Counted from the first letter of the stretch, positions 24,390 through 36,178 are shown. The stretch is DNA of 64,000 bases from Sipunculus nudus (GCA_026874595.1 CM049320.1:48930714-48994713); one strand, 5' to 3'. Made by a program: numbers and translations. The notes: a model not told the origin generated them from the sequence alone.

Positions 24390-24900
24390 CAAGAAGTGGG
24401 TGCTGTGGTCGTCACCTTTGACTCCGTGACCTCAAAATCAAAAGGTTTTTTCATCTATAGTAGGGTGAGCAATATGTGCGAGATGAAAGGTGTAGGTAAA
24501 ACGGTTTTGCTTAAAATGGGTCTACAAGCTTTTTCAAGAAGTGGGTGCTGTGGTCGTCACCTTTGACCCCAAAATCGATAGGTTTCTTCATCCATGGGTG
24601 AGTGAGCCATATGTGCAAGATGAAAGGTTTAGGTCAAACGGTTTTGCTTAAAATGGGTCCACAAACTTTTTCAAAAAGTGGGTGCTGTGGCCGTGAACTT
24701 TGACCCCGTGACCTCAAAATCAAGAGGTTTCTTCATCTATGGGTGGGTGAGGCATACATGCGGGATGAATGGTTTAGGTCAAACGGTTTGGCCTGAAATC
24801 GATCCACAAGGCAATTTCGGACGGACAGACGAACACCGGACGCACAAACAGAGGCGTTTCTATATCACTTTCGCAACTTCGTTGCGAGGGGATAATAAAG
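24390..24900. repeat. dispersed repeat with internal ~120-bp tandem units and CAACTTCGTTGCGAG end
   Basis: Three to four units share 'agtgggtgctgtggtcgtc', 'cctttgac', 'gaaaggtttaggtcaaacgg' and 'ttgcttaaaatgggtc'. The block ends with GGACGGACAGACGAAC and CGCAACTTCGTTGCGAGGGG. A shorter relative with the same end (GGACGGTCGGACGGGCAGAC, then CAACTTCGTTGTGAG) lies at about 60181-60400. Likely a non-autonomous mobile repeat. No coding function seen. Confidence 0.65.
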
Positions 24901-25537
24901 CTGCTTGCATATGAACCCATCCATAGTGAAGGGGAATGATGAACGGATAAAAAAATCAATAGTTTCTAGGATATTATGGAGTTTGATATGAACCATCCGG
25001 TCAAACTCTTTATATTCTTTTAGATAGAAAAAAACAGGTGCTAATGGATCCTGCGCAACACATTCAATGATAAAAATACTATTAATATGACAATAAGACA
25101 ATCATTGTTCACTCATTTGGAACCAGTATTTGACAGACTTATATTTACATTTGCCTGCTGTTCACGGGCAGTTAGATTGCACTCGTTGTTAAAGGTAACT
25201 TAATTTGCTGATTGGGTCTGATCAGTTGACGTAATGAAAATAATGATAAAAGTGGTGAACTTATGGATACTCGAACGATACACGAAAGTGAAAACTAAGT
25301 AAGAACAAACTGCCCAGAGTGAAAAGTAATGATTTAATGAGAAATAAAGACATACAACATACAACAACAGAAGACAGAGCGACGTACTAACACAAGGTTG
25401 AAGTCCATGCAGACGTTTTTACGTTTAATCTAAGTCCAAGGACAGTTGCACGACTGGTACTGATAATCCACTATTTCCCCCCTGTATTTATACAATGTTT
25501 GTAACGTTAGTTCCGGGTAGATATTTGAGCGTCACGG
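24901..25537. other. intergenic between the dispersed repeat and the 3' side of gene B
   Basis: AT-rich. Should contain the 3' untranslated region of gene B, but no convincing minus-strand AATAAA was seen close to the stop codon. Confidence 0.35.
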
Positions 25538-25722
25538 TCATTCCTCCTCTAGCCGTTTGTGGCCGATCACGCCGGACCGCTTCATCTGGGCTATCGAGAG
25601 AAGTCCAGCAAACAAGGAAAGAACTGTGGCCAGGACAGCAAACGCGAAGCTGTAGTTAGGCGGGAACCCCTCCTTGTTCGCTCTGGCCCCGTACACGGCC
25701 ACGCCAATCATCGTAAATAAAA
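25538..25722 (-). CDS. gene B exon 3 (residues 126-186 and stop)
   Basis: Acceptor TTTTATATTTCAG. The frame opens FLFTMIGVAVYG, runs through the fourth membrane segment, and stops with TGA at 25540-25538. Confidence 0.85.
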
Positions 25723-25749
25723 CTGAAATATAAAATCAACCAGTCTCTG

Positions 25750-25831
<82 letters not shown>

Positions 25832-27961
25832 CAGTGAAATCTCGCTACCAAGACTATCTGGGTTCGGCCAAAGTGGCCTTGTTAGTGAGAGATTTTAATT
25901 ATAATTACATTAGTCACGGACAAAATAATGGGCGTCATAGCGGGGAGGTCGTCAGACAAGATTTCTATGTATATGAGTTGATTGTCTTTGTGTAGCACTA
26001 CGGCCATTTGATAAAAAAACTGCATATCACCTTTAGGAACATGATGACGTAATTTAAAGATTCGTAATGACGGTATATTTCAATCCCACAATTAGTTATC
26101 CTTGATTCTGTTCCTACTTCGCTCTGAAGGGAATTATTAATAATATAGAAGATACAGCAATATGGTTGGGTAAAAAATCTTTGTCTAGCGGTATGTCGCT
26201 CAACCGTTAACAAATACAGGGGTTCGTGCAGTCATATATGTAATTTCTAGGAATTACATGGAGTTCTCATTTATAAATCCTATCATAGATACACAAGGAA
26301 TCAATATGATAAATTCCCATGTGTCTTCAAGACTGTTCAGATATGACATTACGATACTTGGATCTGTTTATACTTACAGGCTCCAATGGCCAGCGCCGTG
26401 AAACAGATGAGAGTGCACTTTCTAGGAATGAAGGTGATCCCCACGTATAACGTTAACAGAAGAAGGGCTATAATCAAAAAGATTAGTCCGATGTTGATCA
26501 TGGCCTGGACTGCTCGGAACCATGCTGCAATAACAAAATATATATTTAGATATAACAGTTTTGAATTTCATGTCGATAAGCAAGACAGGCTGAGAGGCTG
26601 CTTTGAACATAGTGACGGAGATCCATCATGGCGTCAGAACAGTCCCTCCTCATGATGAACGTTACCACGCGATGGAGTCAAACATGACTTTTGTATTATC
26701 CCAAAATTATTTTACAGCACGAACTAGCAAAACAAACCAAAATTTTCTTTAAAATGTTTAAATGGTATAATTATATAAATAATGTACTACTCTACCACAA
26801 GAACTTTAATTGGATCAGATAAAAACATATATAATAATAATATTTTTGCTGTAAGTAATATCGATTTACCATTCAGCAAAGGGAAAAAAATACAGTGACA
26901 CTAAAAATGACACTTAAAATAACGATATTGTCTAAAATTATTTTATAAAATCAGGTATCTCATTTCCTTGGCATTTGATAATTTTCTTGTCATGTGAAGT
27001 ATATGTGGACATTATCCCATATAAGCATTTATGTTAAAGTCATTCCATTTTTTTCTAAATACTCCACACCAAGCAACGAGTGGGGACATGTTAACCTCAA
27101 AATCTGCTGGGACCAGCAGTTTGGCTCCACGTGATAAAAACAGTTCCATCAATGAGTCACAACGAATAACAAAAGAAAGGGGAGATGAACCGGAATCCAA
27201 GACGTTAAAGGGGCATAATCCGATATCTGACGCCTGTTAACCAAAGATAATTCCTTGAACATTTTATAAAATTAAGTAAGAAAACGCCGATCGTACCTCG
27301 CACAAGCTGTTCATTTTGTTTATATCCGTGTGTTTGTAGCTTGTGTGGCCCCAAAAATAATCCACACACGTTTATCAAGGACATCTGGCCCCAAGATTTA
27401 CAAAGGATGTCTTGCAACTGGTGACGATACAACTCCGTCATATATATGTGCATCTTACCACCATATATAGGTTACGTTTTTAACATAGTTGTGTTTATTA
27501 ACAGCTTGTTAATCAACAAGCTCATTCATCAACCACAAAGGCATAACAGAAACCTTTCTTAACAAAAATTACCTCGAGATCACAAATATATATGTAGAGT
27601 AAGGCAGAAATATCATGTTTTGTATAGAAAAAGGCAGGAGAATAGCTGACTTCAACCAGGAGACATTTCCTTTGAATTCTGAATGGGTCCTGCAGTGTGC
27701 TGCAAAATAATAATTGAAAAAGCAGCACTCACGTGGCATATCATTATTTTGTAGACATTGGCACGACACCCACAGACCGATAGCACTGTAGCCGCCCTGG
27801 CCGGGAGCAGGCCCCACGCTCCAGTTGGCCGTAGCTGTTCCTATTGCGTTCAGGAGTATGGCCGCCATGAGCATGCCGAACAGGGCGCCCACTGTCCCCT
27901 TCATGTCGATGGTGTGTGACGTGATGCCATTTACTGTTGTTTTTGTCACCGTGACCGCCAT
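25538..27961 (-). CDS. claudin/PMP22-like four-pass membrane protein, gene B (3 exons, 186 aa)
   Basis: Coding sequence joins 27961-27733, 26524-26378 and 25722-25538 on the minus strand. Introns are 1208 and 655 bp, both phase 1 with GT/AG borders. The ATG is the first in frame and sits in a good context (AAAATGG). Four hydrophobic segments lie at about residues 22-45, 84-108, 112-137 and 148-171. The first loop shows Trp47, Gly62-Leu63-Trp64, Cys67 and Cys69, so the signature and the close C-x-C pair match gene A. Exon 2 is the same length as in gene A and shares AVQAMINIGLI, and exon 3 shares FTMIG and the NYSFAF/GLLS stretch. This makes A and B the closest pair. The C-terminal tail (MKRSGVIGHKRLEEE) is basic then acidic, unlike a PDZ ligand. 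Most likely role: plasma-membrane tetraspan acting in cell contacts. Function is inferred from the fold only. Confidence 0.84.
25752..25828. repeat. (AT)n followed by (GT)n, intron 2 of gene B
   Basis: About 48 bp of AT followed by about 28 bp of GT, starting about 30 bp upstream of the exon-3 acceptor on the gene's strand. It therefore lies where the branch point and polypyrimidine tract would be expected. Confidence 0.95.
26378..26524 (-). CDS. gene B exon 2 (residues 77-125)
   Basis: 147 bp, acceptor TTTGTTATTGCAG, donor GCCT/GTAAGT. Carries PWFRAVQAMINIG and the second membrane segment. Confidence 0.86.
27733..27961 (-). CDS. gene B exon 1 (residues 1-76)
   Basis: Encodes the N-terminal tail, first membrane segment and GLWVSCQC loop. 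The donor CCAC/GTGAGT is strong and phase 1. Confidence 0.85.
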
Positions 27962-28189
27962 TTTGACGTCTAGATATATTCACTCATGTACACACTTATT
28001 TCCCTCCAGTCGTTTTGGTCTGGGATTTAGTTCTGAAATACAAGGATGAAGTGAAGTATACACTAAGTTCAAGACTGTGTTGTTTCAAGCTTTTGGTTTA
28101 TCCATGGCCAACCATCTGGCTCTTACAGACTTTATCATTATACGTATAAAGATTTCATATTTCTAATTTTTATCCTGTCTCGGCGGGCG

Positions 28190-28600
28190 CCCCAAAGTAA
28201 TCAGACTCTGTCAAGCCGTCCGTTCGTCCATTCAAGCGACTGTCGTAGAAAATTTACTGAAGAAATTAATAAATTAATAAATCCAATGAATTTAATTCAG
28301 ACCCGTGGGAAATAGAATATGACCACCAGGCAGCGATCTTGGAATTCCTTTGGCGCACTTGATCTCAAGAATCGCTCAAGCAGTTGACGGGATTTATTTT
28401 GTTAAGATTTGCATCTGTGGGAAGATGTGCGCTGTCGACTTTCAGACCCAATAGAAATCCAATACAGCCATGAGACAATGATCTGATCGGTGATCTTGGA
28501 ATTCCTTTGGCGCGCATTATCGAAAGAATCGACTGACCTGACACCCATTGTGGCCACAAGGCTGCCATTTTGGGGATCTGGGCATCGCGGGGTAATAGCT
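28190..28600. repeat. repeat with direct duplication of GCGATCTTGGAATTCCTTTG
   Basis: The phrase CGATCTTGGAATTCCTTTGG and following GCGC/GCAC occurs at about 28333 and again at about 28491. The two are about 158 bp apart and followed by related 'aagaatcg' DNA. GC content is raised. Probably part of a dispersed non-coding repeat. Confidence 0.4.
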
Positions 28601-31245
28601 GAAGACTTTTAGGGCCCTTATCCTTTCTTGTTAAACAAGTATGTTATGAAACACTCCTGGTTTAGCCTTCACATTCTTACACTTGTGGCGTCAGGAAATG
28701 GGAGAGTACGGGCAGTTGTGATGCCTGCTTTGGCTTAAAATTTTACTTTGTTTATAGTATTTTATTCATTTTTACAAAAACACATGGCATGTAAAAGAAA
28801 CATATTAGTAAAACATGGCTCAATGATTACAATTATTAGCCTGATATTGTTCCGATCATACACTTTGATCGTTTGTGGTAAATCAAGACAAAACTATCCC
28901 GGTAGTACTCGGCAATAAACTATTACATCCTGCATTTTAATAATTTTTTCCTTGTTTTGCTTTTTAATAATATCCTAATACAACATCTTTATATGGCTAT
29001 AAATACTTCAATTTTACCGGGGATTTTCGAGAGCTTAATATGATCGACTGTCACAATATCTCAGAGATTCTGCAGATAAATGTCTCATACAACATACGGA
29101 GAGGACAACAGCTGTCAGTGTTACAATGCTTTAGTAACGGCATTTATCATTTACTGGAAGTCACTATGATCTCCTCACTGTGTATAAGCCGGGTTGATAT
29201 TTAACTTGTCGTTATCAAGAAAACTCAATTAGTCATTGGTAGATCGACTCAGGATGGCCTTTTTATACTTCTAATATCGCTCAGTTAATATCTTGCATAT
29301 CCAGCCAACTGTTGGCTTCATCGTCTGACCTTCTGAACTGGCTTTATTCCTAACATTTGATTCGATGTGGAGTGTAATGGTAAAATAAGTTTGTGGCCTT
29401 ACCATAATATTAATAAAAAGGTAAGACTATCTTGTTTTTGTAAAGTGAAAAGGGCATATTTCATGGATGACATGGATTTCAGGTAAAACCGAACTTTGAA
29501 GTATCTTTGCTTGGACAGGTGTAAAGCAGTTGATAAATGAACTTAATATGATCTTGAGAAAAAACACCATACGGGTCCAGTGAAAACTTTTTGTAAAACA
29601 TCTGTTTGACATCGATCATGTGCATCTGCATGGGATAATAAATTAACAAGTCCAACCTGTTTTGAAGGACATATACCCGATCCCAGTTATATTGACAATG
29701 AATACTCAGACCCTCGACATGATGAAGTTTGAGTTGTACATTTATCCACACCGATGTAAAAAGTCTTGTCAAAATGATTAACCAACAATCCCACTTAATA
29801 CTCAAAACGGTATGTGCCGAAATACATAAAACTTAGGGTCGAGTAGGGGTTTACTACAGAGCGGTACTGTGGTCGACTGAATTAAACAATACATATAACC
29901 ATAACCAAATAACAATATTACCTACACTTGAATCCTTTTGGTTACTTGTGATACTCCTATTGCTGTTATGTTTATGTCATCCTGACGGAGGTCGGTAGAT
30001 TTGTTGCGTTTTCCATACCCCGAGTTTGTTATTAGACCTACAATGCCATATCACCATGTGTCATGTTCAGGTCAGGGAGCGCGTTATCGTCTCGGATTGA
30101 TCAATATCACCGGCACATATCTGAAGGATGCGTATAAACTTGTACAGACAAAATAGTTCGGCACAGTTTAACTCCTGGAATCTTAACTTCACGGACAAGA
30201 CGAACTGGACATTTGGCGAATTAATGCTGGCATTATTATATTATTTAAGGAGAGCTAATTTTCACACCAGGACCTTCAGAGTTCGGATTAATTAAATTAA
30301 CCTAAGTAGTCAGTCCTAAAAATTCGTGGTCCTCAATGGGAAATAATTGTACTTGGTATAAGAGTTGTGATTTTAATTAAATGTTTATAGGAAGAAAACA
30401 CGATTAAATCGATATCCGGTCCATCATAACCGATCAGACCTAGTACCCATTTCCATGTTCGTATTTTGATATGATTATAAATGTTATTAAATTTCGATAC
30501 CTCAACTTTGTGTTGATCATCAGATTTGCCATTTGAGACAATTAAAAAATGGACACCTTGACTTTTCCTGAGCGAGTTTTTGCATTTCAAGGTAAAATAT
30601 GCCAGAGTACCAGCACCTAATGTGAATGTGTTAAAGCACCAGTGAACCTGCCCGATATGAAGTGAATGCAAGGCAACCCAATCAATAATCGAGCCGGCCT
30701 CGGGGCGGGAACGTCGTTCATCATAGTTGTGGGTTTGTAGAGCATGAATTATATACACTTTTAAGAAAAGTGGAGCAAATAAATAATAATATGTAGATTA
30801 CAGCATGGTATAGTTGTGTAACCAACAGTACCTGAACACACACACACACACTACAGATGAGCGATCTTTCCAGGTGGACCTATTGTGCGTTTAGAACTTA
30901 GGCAATGTGATATTTTTAACCACCACAGTGATATGAATGTGAAAAAAATGTAAAGACCACACGATTCCGGTATGAAACATGTGCGAAGTTGGAAAATAAA
31001 AACTTTTGAATTAAAAAATATTTACGACAAAAATATGTAAACATCAGGTCTTATTATTGGAGCTGTAATGGTTGTATCGTAATCACAATACCTCTGTTTT
31101 AATAACGCAGAACTCCCTAAATTTGAGGTAAAACGACGATCTGGGTTAACATCTATGTCGTATCAAGACGCTTAATAACGGCTCTGATAAGCTACATTGA
31201 GGATTTATCACATGTATGGTTTCTGCAATGTTAAAATGGGTCCAT
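28601..31245. other. intergenic between genes B and C; no gene supported
   Basis: AT-rich DNA. The longest non-repetitive open frame (30333-30758, minus) has no domain and no splice support. Short (CA)n at about 30838-30851. Confidence 0.4.
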
Positions 31246-31246
31246 A

Positions 31247-31262
31247 AGCCCCCCCCCCCCCC
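31247..31262. repeat. poly-C tract
   Basis: Homopolymer just outside the MITE-like element that follows. Confidence 0.85.
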
Positions 31263-31283
31263 GGCACCCGAAATAAAAATAGT

Positions 31284-31563
31284 TATGGTTCTCATTCTCC
31301 GCCCGCGTCAATTTTAGCCCCCCGCATCGAAAGATTTATTTTAATTTTCATCTTTCAAGAAGATAAAATAATATCATTTTGATAAGTTTTCCCTCATTAT
31401 GTAGGTTAGTGCTTTTACCTATTTAGAAAAAAATGTTTTTTTTTCATGCTTTTCCCTGATCATATTAGTGTTTTATCGAAACATACATGCAAGAAAGGTA
31501 ATAAAAAAAAAACCCCGTCCGCCCGCACAGATTTCTGAAAAAAAAACGTGCTTGAGAACCATA
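31284..31563. mobile_element. MITE-like element with ATGGTTCTCA inverted ends, copy 2
   Basis: Begins TATGGTTCTCA and ends TGAGAACCATA, an 11-bp perfect inverted pair. The interior matches 7510-7796 in the same order. A 4-bp 'agtt' occurs on the left and within one base on the right, a possible target duplication. It is 280 bp with no protein. Confidence 0.65.
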
Positions 31564-31743
31564 AGTTTTTTGGCTTAAACCACAGCAAATACAAAGTGTT
31601 ACGGAGATCAATCGATTAAATCTTAATTGATAACAGTTCGACTCTACAAAACAGTTTTATAGCACTGGCCATAACAAGAATAAACATTTATTGAAGTATA
31701 ACTCTGCTGAATACGAACACACAAACAATACATATAATACATA

Positions 31744-31749
31744 TTTATT
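31744..31749 (-). promoter_or_regulatory. candidate polyadenylation signal of gene C
   Basis: AATAAA on the minus strand about 235 bp after the gene C stop codon. A second AATAAA lies at 31687-31692. Chance occurrence is possible in AT-rich DNA. Confidence 0.35.
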
Positions 31750-31982
31750 TAAATAGGCAAAACTATCAGAAACCTGAATCATTAACAGGTGCTACAGAGA
31801 TAACAATAGTGCAGTCTCTTAATTACTCGTTAATAAACACAGAACAAAGTCCCTCATAACGACATGCTGACATACCAGTATTACTCCATTAATATCATTC
31901 ATTTCAAACACAAGCCAGTGATAGCTTCATCTTTTTCACTATATTCGGGTCCTTACATCAAGAAGGCAACAGTTGACTGGTC

Positions 31983-32149
31983 TTATTTTGCGTAAAATGT
32001 TTTCCCAAATATGACCGCAAAGCTCAAACATCCAGTCAGCCCACAGATACAACAGGAGGCAGTAACAAACCAGAAACTCCACGAGAGGGCGCTGCCATCC
32101 TGAAGCGTGTAGGTTGAAAACACCAGTAGAGCCACCATTGTGAAAACAG
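31983..32149 (-). CDS. gene C exon 3 (residues 155-209 and stop)
   Basis: The acceptor used here is TTGTATTTTCAG at 32150. The frame opens AVFTMVALLVF and stops with TAA at 31985-31983. The preceding tandem repeat holds further acceptors at 32198 and 32252 that keep the frame and meet no stop. Confidence 0.82.
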
Positions 32150-35100
32150 CTGAAAATACAAGTATACATGTAAAAGGATGGGAAAGGAAGATGAAAACTG
32201 ATGAAAATACAAGGATATATGTAAAGGGATAGGAAAGGAAGATGAAAACAGCTGAAAATACAAGGATATACAGGGGCGGATCCAGGATTTAGGAAAAGGG
32301 GGGGTCCAACCCAGGAGGACAAATGAAAACCCTTAAAAAGGTCCTCAGGTCTGAAAAAGGAGGGGGTCCAGGCGGCAAAATTGTATCTGAAGCCCTCAAA
32401 AAACGTTGTTTCTGATGAAAAAGGGGGGGTCCGGACCCCCTGGACCCCCCCCCCTCTGGATCCGCTTCTGAAATATGTAAAGGGATGGGAACGGGAGAAA
32501 AAGAGTAATAAAGCAAAGTTATTTATACAGAAATATGAAACCTCATTCATATACTATAATATCATGAATCTATGTCTATATATGTAACAACAGATACTAG
32601 TATGTTAATTGTGTAGTCAGACTGAGGAATGTATTGAGCTTTAGTGCTTGAGCAGACGACTGTTTTCTGTCAAATGGAATGATTTGCTTTTTGGAGGATG
32701 TTGCGGGTTCAGCGATGTATTATCTTCACTTCTTCATTTGCTCTTCACCAGTGTTCTTTGAATACTTGACAACACAGGCGCGGGTTTTTTGAACTGGGGG
32801 GGGGGGGGGGGTGTCATTGTGTGATTATTCCGAGCAATTAACCTGTCATGGTGGTTGGGGGTTGGGAGCGGGGGGGGGGGGGGGGGGAGCGGTGTCTACA
32901 GGAGGCATGTGAGCGACCCTATTCATAACTTTTGCTGGCTGCTTTTTCCTTTGTGCTGATAATGCCACTTCCAGTTAGAGACTGGAGGGAGGGAGAACCG
33001 CAGGTTACCAGCCCAGTTACTCGACACAACTTTTAAGGATGCAGGGATGACAGCTTTGTAAATACCCATACATTATATAGATAACTGCCCTGACAGAAGT
33101 CTTGATCCCAGTCAGATGTCCATTTCCAGTATCAAACAGGTACTACTCTGAATGGGTACCTGCTTACAGATACAAGTATTTGGCCCCAACCTTGACACAC
33201 ACACAGACACACACACAACTTGTCATGACATACTAGTATTTGAAAATATATGAGGTGTATTTGTTAACTATAGATGAAGTTGCATTTACACCCGCAAATT
33301 CATGAAAGGCCCCATCCTGCACAAATCTAAGTAAACTTCACACGCATTGCCATAATGAGCAAGTGATGTTTAAAGTTCACTGTATCAATATATTGAGACT
33401 GAAGGTGAAAGTGGCATTAAAAAAGTCAGCTTACATACATCACGAAGACTACATCCTTTGCTACAGTTCTTATCAATATTAATAAAGACAGAATCATGAA
33501 GATCGGTGTCAACTGGTTACAGCGCAGTCATACTGTATAACTGGCCTGCATCTCTAAGCGATGTCTAGGGTATCATTTCAGTAAAATAATATAATTAGTG
33601 AAAACAAAAAAGTACTAAAACAATTACACAAATTCAGGTCAATGTCAGTGTTATGTCACCCATATGGTTATCAATTCATCCTATAGTTGCTGCTTTTCAC
33701 TAGGACTGAACCAGTGGTGGATCCAGGAATTGTGTGCAAACTCGGAGTGGGGGGGGGGGGGGGGGGGGGGCAGAATCGAGTTAGTTGGAAGGACTTCTGT
33801 TGCAGTACAATCTAGCATTTCACTCTTGGAATGTATAACTAAGTAATATTTACAAGCTTTCAACTATACGTTCAACTATACACCAGGGAACCAACTCACC
33901 AATAATAAATAAAATTATATTAATTAATATTAGGATCAGCATTACATTTTAATGATATTATGATCATACACAAATGTAATGCTTATTTTTTTCAAAGCCT
34001 TGTATTTCCCTTGAATTTTGCAACCCATTTAATCATTTTCAAAAAATACTTTGAGGTTTGATATTGAATGATATTTAAATGTTTTTTCAAGGCTGTGGAC
34101 CTTAACATTTTTATAGACATGTTAAAATAGTAAACAGTGATCGACACAGTAAAGAAAAGGCAGATATTACCTTAGTATACTTGATATGTACTATACCTCT
34201 ATGATTAAAATAAGTAATGTTATCTTATCGAATTGAATCTTCAGTGAAAATTTTAAATAATTAAATCACAAAAGGCAGCCGTCGTACAGAAGTAGGGGTT
34301 AACTTGCCCAAAACTTGGTAGGAGTTGGCACGGGGCAGAGATTTGATCGTTTGGCTGTGTTAGTAGGTGAGTGTCCGCCAGTCAGATTTATCCTAGGATT
34401 CTAACCTACACATGCGTGACCAGCACAGCAATTGCCTCATGTCTCCCCCCCCCCACCCCCGGGAGGCCAGAATCTTTGGGGGGGGGGGGGGGAACTATAG
34501 CTCCAACAGCAACCCCCTGGATGCGCCACTGGATTGAACCATGTCCGATGGTTCTGTCATGCTTATCAGAAAACATGGCCCAAAGTCCACTGTGACATGA
34601 CCTTGAGAGCAAAGGTCAAGGTCACAGCACCAGAAAAAAATGCCTCCCTCCTGTAATATAGGAATTTGGTATGTCGTTAAGAGATGCCAGTGTGAGCGAG
34701 ATAACGGCTTTTTAAAGGAGCAGATTCTGACCCGAATGCTATTCTGGAAAAACAATAAGCCCCTCGACGGTGTGCTTGATGGTAGTGGGAATAATAAGAT
34801 ATATTATTTTCAGTTAATGTTAATTTAAAGGTGACGGGGTATTGGATTTTTTAATTTAAAAATAACTGTCTCCGTTTTTATTGCGTTAAAACAAAAATCT
34901 AGATTAATGACCAGCCCGGGTGAGTTTCTCCGGATCGAGTCAGACTAACCTGACGCAAAAACCATAACGGTAAACAACATAACGAGGACAACTCCCCTCA
35001 CGTGAGCGTGGCACAGATGTAGCAGCAGAGGGATGAAGGCGATCATCAGCTGGCCAAGTCCCAGACAAGAGAGGATCTGGACCCACAGCAGCCAGGCTGG

Positions 35101-36178
35101 AAGGTAAAACACCAGCATCACCAAACATCTTCTCAGTCTCACCTTCTGTATGATCATATCCAATCGAAGCTTTTAAAATAACTAATTTTTCATACCTTAC
35201 GTTTTTAGTTATATTACCTAAGTAATGATTAAATGTTCATATTTGTTCTGGTGAAAACAGAGGTTGTTTAATAGGGTAAATTGTACTATTCAAACGTTAC
35301 TATCTAAATTGCACGAAGTTTCCACGTGTCTTTCAAATCAATGGTCAAATCGAGCTTCACATTTTACATTGTGAAAGGCAAAACTTTCATCCTTTCAATT
35401 TGAGTATAGATATTAATGCCAGATTTAAACAAGGCGGTTGTACTTTCTAAATCTAAATTGCAAAAAGACCATCGGATACAAAAGGCGTCTGCATAAAATA
35501 TATAGGCGATAGGTGGCGCCACCAATACAACTGAATAGTAAAACGAGACAAATGCTCTTGCAAAGTGCAGGGAAAGTCACGGAAGTACTGATCTGGCAAA
35601 CTTTCTACAAATGTCGCATCTTGTTCCGCGTGTATTGAAGAATTAACTAGATTTTATTGACCACTATATGATGACGAGGGAACAAATATTTTCGAAATGT
35701 CCAGGTACAAAAACACACCATAACCTGCAAAAAAAGTTGAGGAAGGCGCTGTCAAAGAATATGGCAGGCACATATCTTGATATACACACAATTACGTGAA
35801 AATCCTTTCAGCAAATGCTAAAAATGTATATTTTTGTTTGCTATGTTTTAATTTGCTCTTACTGTCAATCATGTGATGAGGATGGCACCGACACTCTTCC
35901 CACAATCCATGATGCGTGTACATGCCTTCCAACACAGGGGGGCCCACCGACCAGCTGGTCGACGTCATGCCAGCGCCCCCTAGCAGCGCAGCCGCACCAA
36001 CCATAACCAACAGGGCCCCGGCCACTCCCTGGAATCGAGAGTAAATGTCTTTTCTTGTCTTCTTGTAAACCTGGGTAGCCTGGTTTGCTTGAGGCATTTT
36101 ATCTGTCTGTGATGGCTGGCTCTTGCCTGACACGTACACCGACGCCTGCTGCGCGGCTGACAGGTCAGGAACAGACAT
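31983..36178 (-). CDS. claudin/PMP22-like four-pass membrane protein, gene C (3 exons, 209 aa)
   Basis: Coding sequence joins 36178-35863, 35096-34950 and 32149-31983 on the minus strand. Introns are 766 and 2800 bp, both phase 1. It differs from its paralogues by a longer, hydrophilic, Gln/Ser-rich N-terminal tail of about 50 residues before the first membrane segment (about 51-75). The loop keeps Trp76, Gly91-Leu92-Trp93, Cys96 and Cys98. Exon 2 keeps Trp107 and the Val-Gln motif but is otherwise diverged. Exon 3 opens AVFTM and contains ALSWSF, like gene A. The fourth segment is cysteine-rich. Start: the first ATG downstream of an acceptor-like TTTACAG at 36181-36187, so an upstream non-coding exon is possible. 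A later Met28 is an alternative. Intron 2 contains a MITE and a 51-bp tandem repeat made from the exon-3 acceptor, which offers two extra in-frame acceptors. Membrane contact function is inferred from the fold. Confidence 0.8.
32141..32270. repeat. 51-bp tandem repeat carrying the exon-3 acceptor of gene C
   Basis: Two and a half units. On the minus strand each includes CTTGTATTTTCA followed by (tc)AG or AG, then YTGTTTTCA and a pyrimidine-rich CTTCCTTTCC stretch. The last unit is the real intron/exon-3 border. The far end is interrupted by the MITE-like element starting at 32271, and a further partial unit (atatgtaaaggga) follows it at about 32473. Confidence 0.8.
32271..32470. mobile_element. 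MITE-like element with GCGGATCC inverted ends, copy 2
   Basis: Begins CAGGGGCGGATCCAGGA and ends CTGGATCCGCTTCTG. It is the inverted version of 8480-8712, with the same internal order of G/C tracts. It sits inside the 51-bp tandem repeat in intron 2 of gene C. Confidence 0.75.
32798..32891. repeat. poly-G tracts, intron 2 of gene C
   Basis: Two runs of more than 15 G separated by about 60 bp. On the gene's strand they are C runs. Confidence 0.85.
33711..33775. mobile_element. fragment of GGATCC-ended MITE-like repeat with poly-G
   Basis: AACCAGTGGTGGATCCAGGA followed by a long G run. It resembles one end of the 8480/32271 family. Within intron 2 of gene C. Confidence 0.45.
34440..34545. mobile_element. 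fragment of GGATCC-ended MITE-like repeat with C and G tracts
   Basis: A C run, CCGGGAGG, a G run, then CCCCCTGGATGCGCCACTGG. The terminal phrase is a diverged version of the family's CTGGATCCGCCCCTG. Within intron 2 of gene C. Confidence 0.45.
34950..35096 (-). CDS. gene C exon 2 (residues 106-154)
   Basis: 147 bp, acceptor GTTTTACCTTCCAG, donor CAG/GTTAGT. Encodes TWLLWVQILS and the second and part of the third membrane segments. Confidence 0.82.
35863..36178 (-). CDS. gene C exon 1 (residues 1-105)
   Basis: Longest first exon of the cluster. Includes the hydrophilic tail, first membrane segment and GLWEECRC loop. The donor GACA/GTAAGA is phase 1. The stretch before the ATG reads like an acceptor, so the exon may be the second of the transcript. 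Confidence 0.78.

Noticed and set aside
30333-30758. 141-codon minus-strand open frame between genes B and C
   Set aside because: No domain, no repeat-free conservation evidence, and no splice sites fitting a gene; compatible with chance.
31939-32550. 203-codon minus-strand open frame
   Set aside because: A chimera of gene C exon 3 read in the wrong frame, the 51-bp repeat and the MITE; the supported frame of exon 3 is different.
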